A stretch of DNA of 64,000 nucleotides, from positions 5,431-69,430 of the forward strand of contig CAZFYM010000007.1 of NCBI GenBank assembly GCA_964523755.1, in the 5' to 3' direction. Positions 47,376 through 55,687 of this stretch are shown here, piece by piece. The position numbers and the translations under genes are program-made. This stretch comes from Wenzhouxiangella sp964523755. GTDB taxonomy: Bacteria > Pseudomonadota > Gammaproteobacteria > Xanthomonadales > Wenzhouxiangellaceae. The notes under the pieces were generated by a model, which was not told the DNA's origin, did no database searches, and was given only the letters and a program-made list of their open reading frames with translations. The number at the start of each line of letters is the position of its first letter. Position 1 is the stretch's first letter.

Positions 47376-49241
47376 ATGCTGTCCTTTCTGTTTGCCGGTT
47401 TTATCGCGGGCCTTATCGCAATGACACCCGACCCGACACCCGACCAGGTCAAGCCGCTGCCGCAGACAGTCGCCGAATCGATCCGCAGCTGCGAGCAGCT
47501 GGAATACTCCCAACCTCACGACGCCATGCGTATTGCCGAACATGGTCTGGCGCTGGACGAGGGGCGTTCTCCTGCACAGCGTGGGTTGCTGATGGCCTGC
47601 CAGGCCTGGTCGCAAATGCAACTTGGAAGTATGGAGCAGGCGCGCCAGATCACCCTGGAGATCGATCCGCTGGCGCGTGAGATCAGTGATCAGAAAGATC
47701 GCGTGGGACTGCTAATGCGCCTGGCTCAGCTGCATTACCGGGGCGGCGATCAGATTACCGCGCTGGAAGCCATGGATGAGGCGCTGAATCTGGCTGAAAC
47801 CCACCAGTTGAACGACGACCTGCCTCAGGTACTGGGCAATATCGCGATCTACCTGACCGAGGCAGGTCAGTTCGCGCCGGCCATTGAGCACTTCGAGCGC
47901 CTTCTCGCCATGGCTGAATCCGGATCAGCAGTGCCAATCCCGCTGGTGCCGGTACGCTATAACCTGGCGCGTGCCCTGTTGTTGGACCAGCGCGCCGAAG
48001 AGGCTCTCGAACACCTGGAATGGTTGCTGCCGGCGCTGCAGGCACCAGGCCTGGAGCCACGTCTGGCCACGGCGCTCAGCATGCTGGGCAGCACCTGGCG
48101 CGAGCTCGGCGACTACCAACAGGCCGCCGACTACTTGAATCAGGCCGAACAACTGCACCAGCAATTCGATAACCCGGGAGAGCTCAGCGCCCTGCGCCGC
48201 GACCAGTCCGTGTTGGCCATGGATCAAGGCGATTTGGGGGCCGCAGAGACCTTGGGTCGCGAGGCTCTGGCTCTGGCGCGGCAGATTGACTATGAACGCA
48301 GCATCCTTGACGCGTTGAAGCATCTGGTTGACGTGCTGGCACGACGCGGGGAATATGCCGAGGCGCTCGAACTGCATCGCGAGCTGGCCGGGCGCCATCA
48401 GGCGTTTCTCGAGAGCAGCCAGCAGTCACGCCTGGATGCACTGGAAACCCGCCTGGGAATGCAACGGCAGGCACGTGAACTCGAAGAACTGCGTCGGAGC
48501 GCCGAGCTACAGCAATTGCAACTGGACAAAGAGTCGTTTGGACGCCAGGTGGCCTGGGCCACTCTGATCGGCGTGGTTGTGATCGCCGTGTTGCTGGCTT
48601 TCTGGCAACGCGCCAATCAGCAGCGTCTGCTTCTGGTCAGTCGTACCGACGCGCTGACCGGCCTGGCCAATCGCCGTTATCTGACACTCCGGATGGAGCA
48701 GCTTGCGGCCGGCCAGCATTGCGCTGTATTGCTGCTTTTGGATCTGGACCATTTCAAGCAGATCAACGATACTCATGGTCACGATGTTGGTGATCGGGTA
48801 CTACTGGAAATCAGCACTCTGATCAAGCGCATAGCAAAAGACCATGACGCGACGTGCGGTCGCTGGGGCGGCGAGGAGTTTGCCCTGTTTCTTGCCGATG
48901 CCGATGTCGATAAGGCCCGAGAGCTTGCCGACGATCTGCTAAGCGACATAGCCTCACTGGCTCTTCAAGATGGGCAGGGTCGCAGCGTAGCGGTAACCGC
49001 CAGCCTCGGATTTGCCCCCCTTAACGGGCTGCTGCGCGACTCCGGACAGGAAGTCTGGGAACCCGCGCTGAAATGCGCCGACCTGTTGCTCTACCGCGCC
49101 AAGCATGCCGGCCGCAATCGCGGCTTCGGTGTCTGGCCGACCGATCCGGATCAATCCGTCAACCCGCTGGCACTGGATACCGCTCTGGCAGCCGGTCAGT
49201 TCCAACTGTTGAACGTGCCGACTGGGATTGAAGGACAATAA
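47376..49241 (+). CDS. TPR-sensor diguanylate cyclase (GGDEF, GGEEF active site)
   Basis: 621 residues. A hydrophobic N-terminus (signal or anchor), then TPR repeats (about 50-350), a coiled coil (about 345-385), a membrane helix (about 388-408, WATLIGVVVIAVLLAF) and a GGDEF domain: SRTDALTGLANRRYLT and GRWGGEEFALF. The active site GGEEF is a working variant. The residues where the inhibitory I-site RxxD would stand read DHDA, so product inhibition may be absent. AGGGG precedes the ATG. It should make c-di-GMP in response to a periplasmic signal sensed by the TPR part. Confidence 0.92.
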   Translation: MLSFLFAGFIAGLIAMTPDPTPDQVKPLPQTVAESIRSCEQLEYSQPHDAMRIAEHGLALDEGRSPAQRGLLMACQAWSQMQLGSMEQARQITLEIDPLAREISDQKDRVGLLMRLAQLHYRGGDQITALEAMDEALNLAETHQLNDDLPQVLGNIAIYLTEAGQFAPAIEHFERLLAMAESGSAVPIPLVPVRYNLARALLLDQRAEEALEHLEWLLPALQAPGLEPRLATALSMLGSTWRELGDYQQAADYLNQAEQLHQQFDNPGELSALRRDQSVLAMDQGDLGAAETLGREALALARQIDYERSILDALKHLVDVLARRGEYAEALELHRELAGRHQAFLESSQQSRLDALETRLGMQRQARELEELRRSAELQQLQLDKESFGRQVAWATLIGVVVIAVLLAFWQRANQQRLLLVSRTDALTGLANRRYLTLRMEQLAAGQHCAVLLLLDLDHFKQINDTHGHDVGDRVLLEISTLIKRIAKDHDATCGRWGGEEFALFLADADVDKARELADDLLSDIASLALQDGQGRSVAVTASLGFAPLNGLLRDSGQEVWEPALKCADLLLYRAKHAGRNRGFGVWPTDPDQSVNPLALDTALAAGQFQLLNVPTGIEGQ

Positions 49242-49312
49242 CAAGATTCGCCACCGCCGACCCGCTCCCGACCAACTTTTCCGGTGACGCGTCCGCGCTG
49301 GTGACTGCGCTA

Positions 49313-49372
49313 AGGGCCCGCGCAACAATAACTTCCGATTTTCGCATCCCATTGGCACGCCGCCTGCGGTCG
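49313..49372. repeat. Single-ended copy of repeat family C
   Basis: 60 bases identical, apart from one mismatch, to the right end of the element at 10809-10990 (read in reverse). It stops abruptly in the middle of the element. It lies in the 236-bp gap between the GGDEF gene and the Phd/PIN pair, with nothing else notable there. Confidence 0.82.
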
Positions 49373-49477
49373 CGGGCAGCGCACCCCGCGGTGCCTGGAC
49401 CGGAGTTGGAACGATTCCAGCTTGAAGCAATATGGATCTGCAGCTAGAATAGCTATATTGCCTGTTGAGATGAATTC

Positions 49478-49729
49478 ATGAAAACGTTTACTGCACTGGA
49501 AGCTAAAAACCGCCTTGGGCAAGTCATCGATGCTGCCCAGCGCGAGCCGGTTACCGTTACCCGACAAGGGCGACCCAGTGTGGTCATTCTGTCCGCAGAG
49601 GAATATCAGCGGCGCCAATCCCGAGCCTGGCGCAACCTTTTGACCGTGATGGAGGAGACAGGAGGCTACGCCGCCGAGCACAACCTGACTGAAGAGACGC
49701 TGGATCAATTGCTTGCCGATGAAAGCTGA
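49478..49729 (+). CDS. Phd/YefM-type antitoxin
   Basis: 83 residues. The N-terminal MKTFTALEAKNRLGQVIDAAQREPVTVTRQGRPSVVILSAEEYQRR is the Phd/YefM DNA-binding fold. The C-terminal tail should wrap the PIN toxin encoded next. Antitoxin-first order with an 11-bp overlap indicates coupled translation. Such antitoxins repress their own operon; the AT-rich stretch with TATATT-like sequence just upstream is a likely promoter (weak evidence). Confidence 0.92.
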   Translation: MKTFTALEAKNRLGQVIDAAQREPVTVTRQGRPSVVILSAEEYQRRQSRAWRNLLTVMEETGGYAAEHNLTEETLDQLLADES

Positions 49730-50132
49730 CCGCGTGGTGGTCGACACCAACGTACTCATCAGCGCTCTGCTGACACCAAACGGAAAACCCGGTCAGACCA
49801 TAAAGCAGCTCGCCGACAGCGGATCCACATTACTTTTGTCACGTTTGACCTTCCTGGAACTGGCATCCCGACTGGCACAGCCAAAATTCGATCGCTATCG
49901 CACTCGGGAGCAGATGGATCGATATCTTGAATGGCTAGCCGAACTGTCTGAATGGGTCAAACCATCAATTCGGATTACCGACTGCCGCGACTCCGACGAC
50001 AACCGATTCCTCGAAGTGCTGGTGACCGGCGATGGCGATGTCCTGATCACAGGAGACGCAGACCTTCTGGTACTGAACCCGTACGAAGACAAACCCATTT
50101 TGACGCCCGCTGAATTTCTTGCTGCCCGGTAG
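49719..50132 (+). CDS. PIN-domain toxin (VapC-like ribonuclease)
   Basis: 137 residues from ATG 49719. The PIN acidic residues are present: VVVDTNVLISALL (Asp), FLELASRL (Glu), DCRDSDDNRFLE (Asp), and GDADLL (Asp). This matches the TIGR00305-type putative toxin family. It should cleave RNA when freed from the upstream antitoxin. The usual partner for this PIN type is a Phd or YefM antitoxin, as here. It ends 28 bp before the SDR gene, which points the other way. Confidence 0.92.
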   Translation: MKADRVVVDTNVLISALLTPNGKPGQTIKQLADSGSTLLLSRLTFLELASRLAQPKFDRYRTREQMDRYLEWLAELSEWVKPSIRITDCRDSDDNRFLEVLVTGDGDVLITGDADLLVLNPYEDKPILTPAEFLAAR

Positions 50133-50160
50133 ACCGTGCGCCTGATTTAGTGAGGCCCGC

Positions 50161-50967
50161 TCAGGTGGGTTCAACATGCGGCACCGCCGTTCCCGCTAGC
50201 GTGCCGCCGTCGACCACGAGCTCCGAACCGGTCATGTATGTGGCTTCATCGGAGGCCAACAACACAGCCACAGCGGCCACTTCCCCGGGCTTTCCGAAAC
50301 GGCCCATCGGGCAATCGCTGACGAATTCGCGCATGCGCGCCTCGCGTTCCGGCCCCTGACCCAGCATCGGTTCCCACATCGGTGTGAGGATAGCGGCCGG
50401 AAAGATAACATTGCAGCGAATCGCCAGGCCTTGTTCGGCGCAGTACAGGGCGACCGACTTGGTGTGATTGCGCACCGCTGCCTTGGACGACGCATAGGCT
50501 GCCGCGGCTGGAATGCCGACCTGACCCGACCGCGACGAAATATTGATAATCGAGCCACAGCCTTTCCCGCGCATGGCGCGAATTCCATACTTGCACCCGA
50601 GAAAAACGCCGTCCAGATTGGTCTCGTGCACGGCCCGCCAGTCTGCCAGGCTGGCATGCTCGGGATCATGCACCGCGGTCCCGCTCTCGAAACCCGTGAT
50701 TCCGGCATTGTTGACCAGCACATCGAGTCCGCCGTCTTCCAGTAACTCGTCGGCCAGCGCCGTCCAATGGTCTTCGCGACGTACATCCAGATGACGATAA
50801 CAAGCTGCCGAACCCAGCGACTTGACCAGTTCCAGCCCTTCCTCGTCGCGAACGTCAGTGACAAAAACCATTGCGCCCTCATCGACGAAAGCCTTGGCAA
50901 TGGCTGCGCCAATCCCGCGGGCCGCTCCGGTCACCAGACAGCGCTTCCCTTGCAATCGTTGGCTCAT
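50161..50967 (-). CDS. Short-chain dehydrogenase/reductase
   Basis: 268 residues. Cofactor loop TGAARGIG (13-20), NNAG, and the catalytic Ser...Tyr-x-x-x-Lys (NISSRSGQV, then AYASSKAAV) are intact. The C-terminal GRFGKPGEVAAVAVLLASDEATYMTGSELVVDGG is typical of the 3-oxoacyl/glucose dehydrogenase-like SDRs. Substrate cannot be told. The start overlaps the stop of the SRPBCC gene by 4 bp (ATGA), so the two form an operon. Confidence 0.93.
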   Translation of the reverse strand: MSQRLQGKRCLVTGAARGIGAAIAKAFVDEGAMVFVTDVRDEEGLELVKSLGSAACYRHLDVRREDHWTALADELLEDGGLDVLVNNAGITGFESGTAVHDPEHASLADWRAVHETNLDGVFLGCKYGIRAMRGKGCGSIINISSRSGQVGIPAAAAYASSKAAVRNHTKSVALYCAEQGLAIRCNVIFPAAILTPMWEPMLGQGPEREARMREFVSDCPMGRFGKPGEVAAVAVLLASDEATYMTGSELVVDGGTLAGTAVPHVEPT

Positions 50968-51419
50968 GAATCACCCTGATCCGGGATCTCCGGCTCCACC
51001 AGTTTTGCCAGCAGATCCAGCGATTCCTGCCAGCCCAGGTAGCAGTGCTCAGGCGGAATGATATCGGGCAGGTCTTCCTGGGTGATGTTCAGTTCCGTGC
51101 CGCATGACACTGCCTTGAACGTCATCGTCACCTTCATTTCTCCGGGCACATTCGGATCATCGAACATGTCTACGGAAACAATCCGCCCGTTCGGAACCAG
51201 TTCGAGATACTTCCCTTCGAAGGAATGGACTGTACCCGTGCCGAAATTGATGAACGACATTCTGTAGCCGCCACCGGGGGTTGCGTCAAAGTGATCGATC
51301 CTGGCAGTAAACCCGTAGGGTGCGTACCACTTGACGATCGCGTCTGGCTCGAGAAACGCCCGGTAGACACGTTCGGGCGCAGCGGTGAATACACGATGAA
51401 TTCTGATGGTATTGGGCAT
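50964..51419 (-). CDS. SRPBCC (AHSA1-like) domain protein
   Basis: 151 residues. IRIHRVFTAAPERVYRAFLEPDAIVKWYAPYGFTARIDHFDATPGGGYRMSF and the C-terminal GWQESLDLLAKLVEPEIP follow the activator of Hsp90 ATPase homologue 1 pattern. The fold is a hydrophobic ligand pocket. Coupled to the SDR gene, perhaps as a cofactor or substrate-handling partner; the actual ligand is not known. Confidence 0.9.
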   Translation of the reverse strand: MPNTIRIHRVFTAAPERVYRAFLEPDAIVKWYAPYGFTARIDHFDATPGGGYRMSFINFGTGTVHSFEGKYLELVPNGRIVSVDMFDDPNVPGEMKVTMTFKAVSCGTELNITQEDLPDIIPPEHCYLGWQESLDLLAKLVEPEIPDQGDS

Positions 51420-51603
51420 TGCGCTGTTCTCCTTGTGTAAATATCACCCCATTGTTGAACGGACCAACGCTTTCTCGACAGTTCTGATCCAAATCTACAC
51501 CGATTGCCGACCACCCGGCAAGCAACGGACTGTTGCCTGCTGTTGCTGCATTGATCGCGCTGGCGTAGGATCATCGATTGATACGGAGAACTGATTCGAC
51601 ATC

Positions 51604-52020
51604 ATGGCCACACTCAAGACCCAAAAAAACACCGCCAGCGTCGACGAGTTCCTGAATACCGTCGAAGATCCGGAAAAGCAGGCCGACTGCCGAAAACTTG
51701 CCGAACTGATGCAGAACGCCACTGGCGACCTACCGACCATGTGGGGCAATGCCATCGTCGGGTTCGGCAGCTATCACTATCGCTATGAAAGTGGCCGCGA
51801 GGGCGACTGGTTTCTGGTTGGCTTTTCACCCCGAAAGCAGGAACTAAGCGTTTACATCATGCCTGGCTTTTCGCGCTACGACGACCTGATGAAACGTCTT
51901 GGTAAACACAAGACAGGCAAATCCTGCCTCTACATCAAACGCCTGGCGGACATCGACATCGACGTCCTCGAGAAGTTGATCCAGGCATCGGTCAAGCACA
52001 TGCGTCGACAGTACGGCTGA
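51604..52020 (+). CDS. DUF1801-like protein
   Basis: 138 residues, small and hydrophilic. SVDEFLNTVEDPEKQADCRKLAELMQNATGDLPTMWGNAIVGFGSYHYRYESGREGDWFLVGFSPRKQELSVYI is close to DUF1801, proteins with an open beta-sheet of unknown function. The C-terminal LGKHKTGKSCLYIKRLADIDIDVLEKLI is also typical. It stands alone. Confidence 0.85.
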   Translation: MATLKTQKNTASVDEFLNTVEDPEKQADCRKLAELMQNATGDLPTMWGNAIVGFGSYHYRYESGREGDWFLVGFSPRKQELSVYIMPGFSRYDDLMKRLGKHKTGKSCLYIKRLADIDIDVLEKLIQASVKHMRRQYG

Positions 52021-52096
52021 TTCGCTCCCTGTTACGGTTGCATGTCATGGTCCCTTCAGCAATTCCCAATTGATTGCGTATTAGGGTCCGGGGAGG

Positions 52097-52259
52097 GTTT
52101 CATGAATTCCACACGTCCTCGCTTGTCTCTTGTCCGCACAACAGCTTTTCCTCAGTCGGTCGTATTCCCCGATACGACAAGCGCGGCCGGTCGATCGGAA
52201 GATCCCTTGCGCGAACACTATCCTGCGCGATCATCGCGGGAATTCATGAAACATGCGGG
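52097..52259. repeat. Second copy of palindromic repeat family A (163 bp)
   Basis: Reverse-oriented, shortened copy of 16000-16234. The right end is complete (GAATTCATGAAACATGCGGG) and the left has lost its outer bases. About 70 bp of the middle are missing. It takes up half of the 335-bp gap 52021-52355; the rest shows no gene. Confidence 0.85.
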
Positions 52260-52355
52260 TTGAGAACCGTGTGAGGGAATATCCGATTACGGCCGTTCAT
52301 TCCGTACGACTGAAAGGCAGCATCACTGCCTGGTCAACCCTTCCAGGAGGAAGCC

Positions 52356-53165
52356 ATGTCGGAACGAATGACGGCTGTCGTCGAACGATTTGTTCGAAAC
52401 GACCATCGCTGTGAGTGGCGGCCAAGACCCAAGCGCCCTCATTGCCAATGTATCAGCACGGACCAGCCGCCAAAGCGGCCCGATCCGGCCATCTACAGTC
52501 AGTTGCAGCGCCTCTCGCAGGGCCTGGCCGCGAGCTGGGAAAGCCCGGATGTCTGGACAAACTTCTGGGGCGACTGGCGGTTCATGGACAGCGTAAGGGT
52601 CAGGGTTCGCAACCTGTCCAATGAAGCCAGCGCGATCAACACCCTGATCCAGGTGGACTGGGCAGCGTTCGGAATCGATACACCCTTCAGTCCCCTTGGG
52701 GGCCAGATGGTCCACCTCGGCATTGCACCGGATGAACAGAATCTGTATTTCCCGATCAGCGATGAATTGAGAGCACTGGGCAACGATGTGTCGATCAGGG
52801 TGAAAATCAGCCATCCTCACGACAAGGAACCTGACAACAATGTCGGATTTCAGGCCATCCATGGTGTTCAGACCTCGAATGACGGGCGGACTCCAGGCAT
52901 GTCCTTTGCCGTTGTCAACTCATCCCCGGTGGCGGAAACGATCAATCTGGTTGTATTGGCCAATGACATCGGTGCCACTGTAACGCCGGCAAGTCGAACT
53001 TTCGCGCCCGGTGAGCAAATCACAGCGACCTTGACGACCAATATTCCCACGGCAATCGTGCCTCCCGCCGGCGGGTTCATTCTCAAAGATGCAACTGTCG
53101 TCGGCTATGACAGCAGCGGCAGAGTGCTCGGTGGCGTGACCTTACTGGTGAGGGTTGACTCATGA
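52356..53165 (+). CDS. Hypothetical protein, first gene of an unknown membrane operon
   Basis: 269 residues; AGGAGG lies 5 bases before the ATG. No signal peptide. The segment from about 60 (SPDVWTNFWGDWRFMDSVRVRVRNLSNEASAIN) looks beta-rich, and a second half (PVAETINLVVLANDIGATVTPASRTFAPGEQITATLTTN) resembles an immunoglobulin-like or extracellular-type sandwich. No family recognised. It overlaps the next gene by 4 bp (ATGA). The first 25 residues are rich in Arg, Cys and His (CEWRPRPKRPHCQC). Confidence 0.65.
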   Translation: MSERMTAVVERFVRNDHRCEWRPRPKRPHCQCISTDQPPKRPDPAIYSQLQRLSQGLAASWESPDVWTNFWGDWRFMDSVRVRVRNLSNEASAINTLIQVDWAAFGIDTPFSPLGGQMVHLGIAPDEQNLYFPISDELRALGNDVSIRVKISHPHDKEPDNNVGFQAIHGVQTSNDGRTPGMSFAVVNSSPVAETINLVVLANDIGATVTPASRTFAPGEQITATLTTNIPTAIVPPAGGFILKDATVVGYDSSGRVLGGVTLLVRVDS

Positions 53166-53587
53166 ACAGCATTATCCGTGCTTTGCTTTCTGCGAGTCGA
53201 CCGTTCTCCTCGCGGATGAGCCCGTGCGAACTCAATGGCATGCTGGTTGGCGTGATTGCAGGAACGATTTTTTCCGCAATCTGGTTTTCTGTCGGCCCAG
53301 CCTTTACCCCGGTAGCGGCACCATTATGGCTCTATCTGGCATTGGTCCTGGCCGCGTTCTGCTGGATGCTGCTGTTTGGCCTGTTGTGCGGGCCGCTGCG
53401 TTATGCGCCGTCCACGGTGTCCGGCCCATTGCTTATCAACTCGCTGATGACCAGCGTGCTGACGATCTACCTGTGCAATCTCAGCGCGATGCCTTCGGTG
53501 TTCTTTCTGATCGGCATTCTGATTGGTCTCATCGTGGGCCGGCTGCTATGTCGTTTCTGCCGCCAGCCGGCACGCATCATCAAGTGA
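53162..53587 (+). CDS. Small integral membrane protein of the unknown operon
   Basis: 141 residues with four hydrophobic segments (about 27-47, 52-75, 88-107, 110-127) and a short basic tail (CRFCRQPARIIK). It overlaps its upstream neighbour (ATGA) and is followed by the third gene after 10 bp. No family recognised. Confidence 0.65.
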   Translation: MNSIIRALLSASRPFSSRMSPCELNGMLVGVIAGTIFSAIWFSVGPAFTPVAAPLWLYLALVLAAFCWMLLFGLLCGPLRYAPSTVSGPLLINSLMTSVLTIYLCNLSAMPSVFFLIGILIGLIVGRLLCRFCRQPARIIK

Positions 53588-53597
53588 GGAATCAGTC

Positions 53598-54524
53598 ATG
53601 TCACTAGTCAAACCCCCTTGCGGTTCCGGCAGCGCTTCCACCGAAACCACATTCTCTGACATCTTCGGCGTCGTCATGATCCTGATATCACTCATCTCAG
53701 GCACGATCACGGTCATAACCAAGGCCGCCGAGGTAACCGCTTTTCTAAGTACCATCGTTACTTTCATCGGGATTTCTGCACCCTGGTTATTCTGGTTGGG
53801 AGGCATCGCCGCCTACGTCGGTGTCCTGGTCGTGATCGGTGTCTTTTTCCACAAGAACTGCAACGAAAATCCACGGGGCCTCAATACCTGTTCGGCCGGC
53901 GTGATCGAAGAGGTCTTTCCCTCGTTCGATGATTGGAGCGAGTGGGTGTTTCCGTTCGCAGCCAGCCATCCCCGCATTGATGTTGTCGTCAAATGCGATT
54001 ACTGGAACCTGGTCGACAATGGCGGTGCCACCGTCGTGTGCAACGATGATCCGGAACGCTCACCGATGCTGGCAGCTTTTTTCCACAGTTCTGAAGTATG
54101 TGGTGCCGGGGCCGGAGCGATAGCGGGTGCGGCAATTGCCGGAATTGGCGGGATCATTGCGGGTGTTGCCATCGGAGCGGCCGTTGGCTGTTCGGCGTCC
54201 GGGCCGTTCTATCTGCTTTGCTTGCTTGCCGTCCTGTTGATCGTCCTGGTCGTGGTGGCAGTAGCGGCCCTGGTCGGAGCCCTGATCGGGGGATTGATCG
54301 GCAAGGCTGCAGCCGGCGGCGATGACCCAATCGGCGACACGGGCCTGGGAATCGGTGACTATGTCACAACCCCCGGCAATCTGATCATCATGGGTGATCT
54401 CGACAATGCACGCGCCTACTGGTTCGTTACCGACGGCGGGCACGCCGTGTCCGGTCGCTCGCTAGGCTCGCCACCATTCAGCCACATCGATCCGGACACC
54501 AATTTTGTCGTCGATGCCTGCTAG
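53598..54524 (+). CDS. Glycine-rich membrane protein of the unknown operon
   Basis: 308 residues from ATG 53598 (MSLVKPPCGSGS), with GAGGA 7 bases upstream. Hydrophobic segments at about 20-40, 45-62 and 65-82 are followed by a loop with several Cys, then a glycine-zipper run (GAGAGAIAGAAIAGIGGIIAG) and another hydrophobic stretch (LLCLLAVLLIVLVVVAVAAL). The last 60 residues are soluble. Glycine zippers are common in pore-forming and contact-dependent proteins, but no function can be assigned. Confidence 0.65.
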   Translation: MSLVKPPCGSGSASTETTFSDIFGVVMILISLISGTITVITKAAEVTAFLSTIVTFIGISAPWLFWLGGIAAYVGVLVVIGVFFHKNCNENPRGLNTCSAGVIEEVFPSFDDWSEWVFPFAASHPRIDVVVKCDYWNLVDNGGATVVCNDDPERSPMLAAFFHSSEVCGAGAGAIAGAAIAGIGGIIAGVAIGAAVGCSASGPFYLLCLLAVLLIVLVVVAVAALVGALIGGLIGKAAAGGDDPIGDTGLGIGDYVTTPGNLIIMGDLDNARAYWFVTDGGHAVSGRSLGSPPFSHIDPDTNFVVDAC

Positions 54525-54526
54525 TG

Positions 54527-54697
54527 TACCCCGTCATTAATCCTGTGACATTGAGAGAGTCGAGTCATCCCGACAACCAATCGACTGATGAGGCTTTGCC
54601 GGCTCAAGCGCGGCCTGACCGCGCTTGAGCCGGCAAAGCGGCAGAAATACAGCTTCTCTGACTGAAACGCGCTCCGCGTAGACTTGTTCAGAGGTTC
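54527..54697. repeat. Compact family E element around a long hairpin
   Basis: The left end (54527-54564) and right end (54651-54697) match the sequences that flank yghU. Here they are separated by 86 bases, mostly a 47-base hairpin (54593-54639). It fills the 174-bp gap between two convergent genes. Confidence 0.6.
54593..54639. terminator. Perfect 21-bp stem with 5-base loop between convergent genes
   Basis: The arms (54593-54613 and 54619-54639) are fully complementary around CCTGA and start GCTTTGCCGGC. No T-run follows on either side, so it may be a two-way transcription barrier, a palindromic repeat, or both. Confidence 0.7.
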
Positions 54698-54698
54698 C

Positions 54699-55598
54699 TT
54701 AATCAGATGTAAGGTCGCGATAAAGCAGCTCGATCCAGCGCTCGGTCGGAATAAAACCGCCACCCCAGTCTTCATCGTACTCGGCGGTCAGGCCGGCGGC
54801 CTTGATCTGCTCCAGGCTCTGCCCCTCGGAAATAGCGTCGGTCAGACGCTGATGAACCGTTGTCAACATCTCATGGTAACCAAGCAACTGTTTGCGATCG
54901 ATCCGTGGACCATGACCGGTAATGATCGCGGTGTCCTCGTCAGCCAGTTCGGCGATTCGCTCCACGGCCGATATCATGCCTGCCAGGCTGCCGCCAGAGT
55001 CGACATCAACAAAGGGATACAGCCCGTAGAACACGATATCGCCGGTGTGGATCACGTTGGCATCGGGCAAGTGGACCACGGAGTCACCGTCAGTGTGGGC
55101 ATGTGGCACATGAAAAGCGTGAACCGTCTGATTGCCCAGGTGAAAAGTGACCGTGTTATCAAACGTCATCACCGGCAAAGCGCCACCGGCCGATGGCGGT
55201 GTAGTGCGACCGAAAAACTCGCTGACCTGCTCGCTGGACATCCGCTCGCGCACATTGTCGTGAGCAACGACCAGCGTACCTTGGCTGGCCAGATTTTCAT
55301 TACCTCCGGTATGATCACCGTGCCAATGGGTGTTGAGCACAAATTTGACCGGTTGATCGGTCACCGATTGCACTGCTGCCAGGATCTTGTCGGTCAGCGG
55401 TGCATATTGGTCATCGATCAGAAACGCACCCTCTTCGGTCACTACCAGGCCGAGATTGCCGCCGCGCCCGGTCAACATGAAAACGCCTTCAGCCACTGAC
55501 GATACGCCAATTTCAACCTCTTCAATCGATTGTGACTGGGCGGTGGAACTGATCATCATCAACACCAGTGCGATTGGATAAATCCATCCGGTTTTCAT
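54699..55598 (-). CDS. Secreted metallo-beta-lactamase-fold hydrolase
   Basis: 299 residues. Signal peptide (to about SQS, 23). The metal motif is HWHGDHTGG (His91, His93, Asp95, His96), followed by VPHAHTDGD and HTGDIVF with the other ligands, and a late ITGHGP. The pattern is like that of periplasmic B3-like or SoxH/QedL-type hydrolases, not of a named resistance enzyme. It stands alone after a 90-bp gap from the GGDEF-EAL gene. Substrate unknown. Confidence 0.9.
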   Translation of the reverse strand: MKTGWIYPIALVLMMISSTAQSQSIEEVEIGVSSVAEGVFMLTGRGGNLGLVVTEEGAFLIDDQYAPLTDKILAAVQSVTDQPVKFVLNTHWHGDHTGGNENLASQGTLVVAHDNVRERMSSEQVSEFFGRTTPPSAGGALPVMTFDNTVTFHLGNQTVHAFHVPHAHTDGDSVVHLPDANVIHTGDIVFYGLYPFVDVDSGGSLAGMISAVERIAELADEDTAIITGHGPRIDRKQLLGYHEMLTTVHQRLTDAISEGQSLEQIKAAGLTAEYDEDWGGGFIPTERWIELLYRDLTSD

Positions 55599-55687
55599 TG
55601 TTTGTTTCCTTAATCAGTTGAATTTGTTGCCGGTTGGCTGAACCCGCTTGCATCCAGCAAGCAAGCAGGACTGCTATTCCGGGTTTA

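Noticed and set aside
52042..52274. Short ORFs within the second family A element
   Set aside because: Same reasoning: they are translations of a repeat also found without the same frame at 16000-16234.
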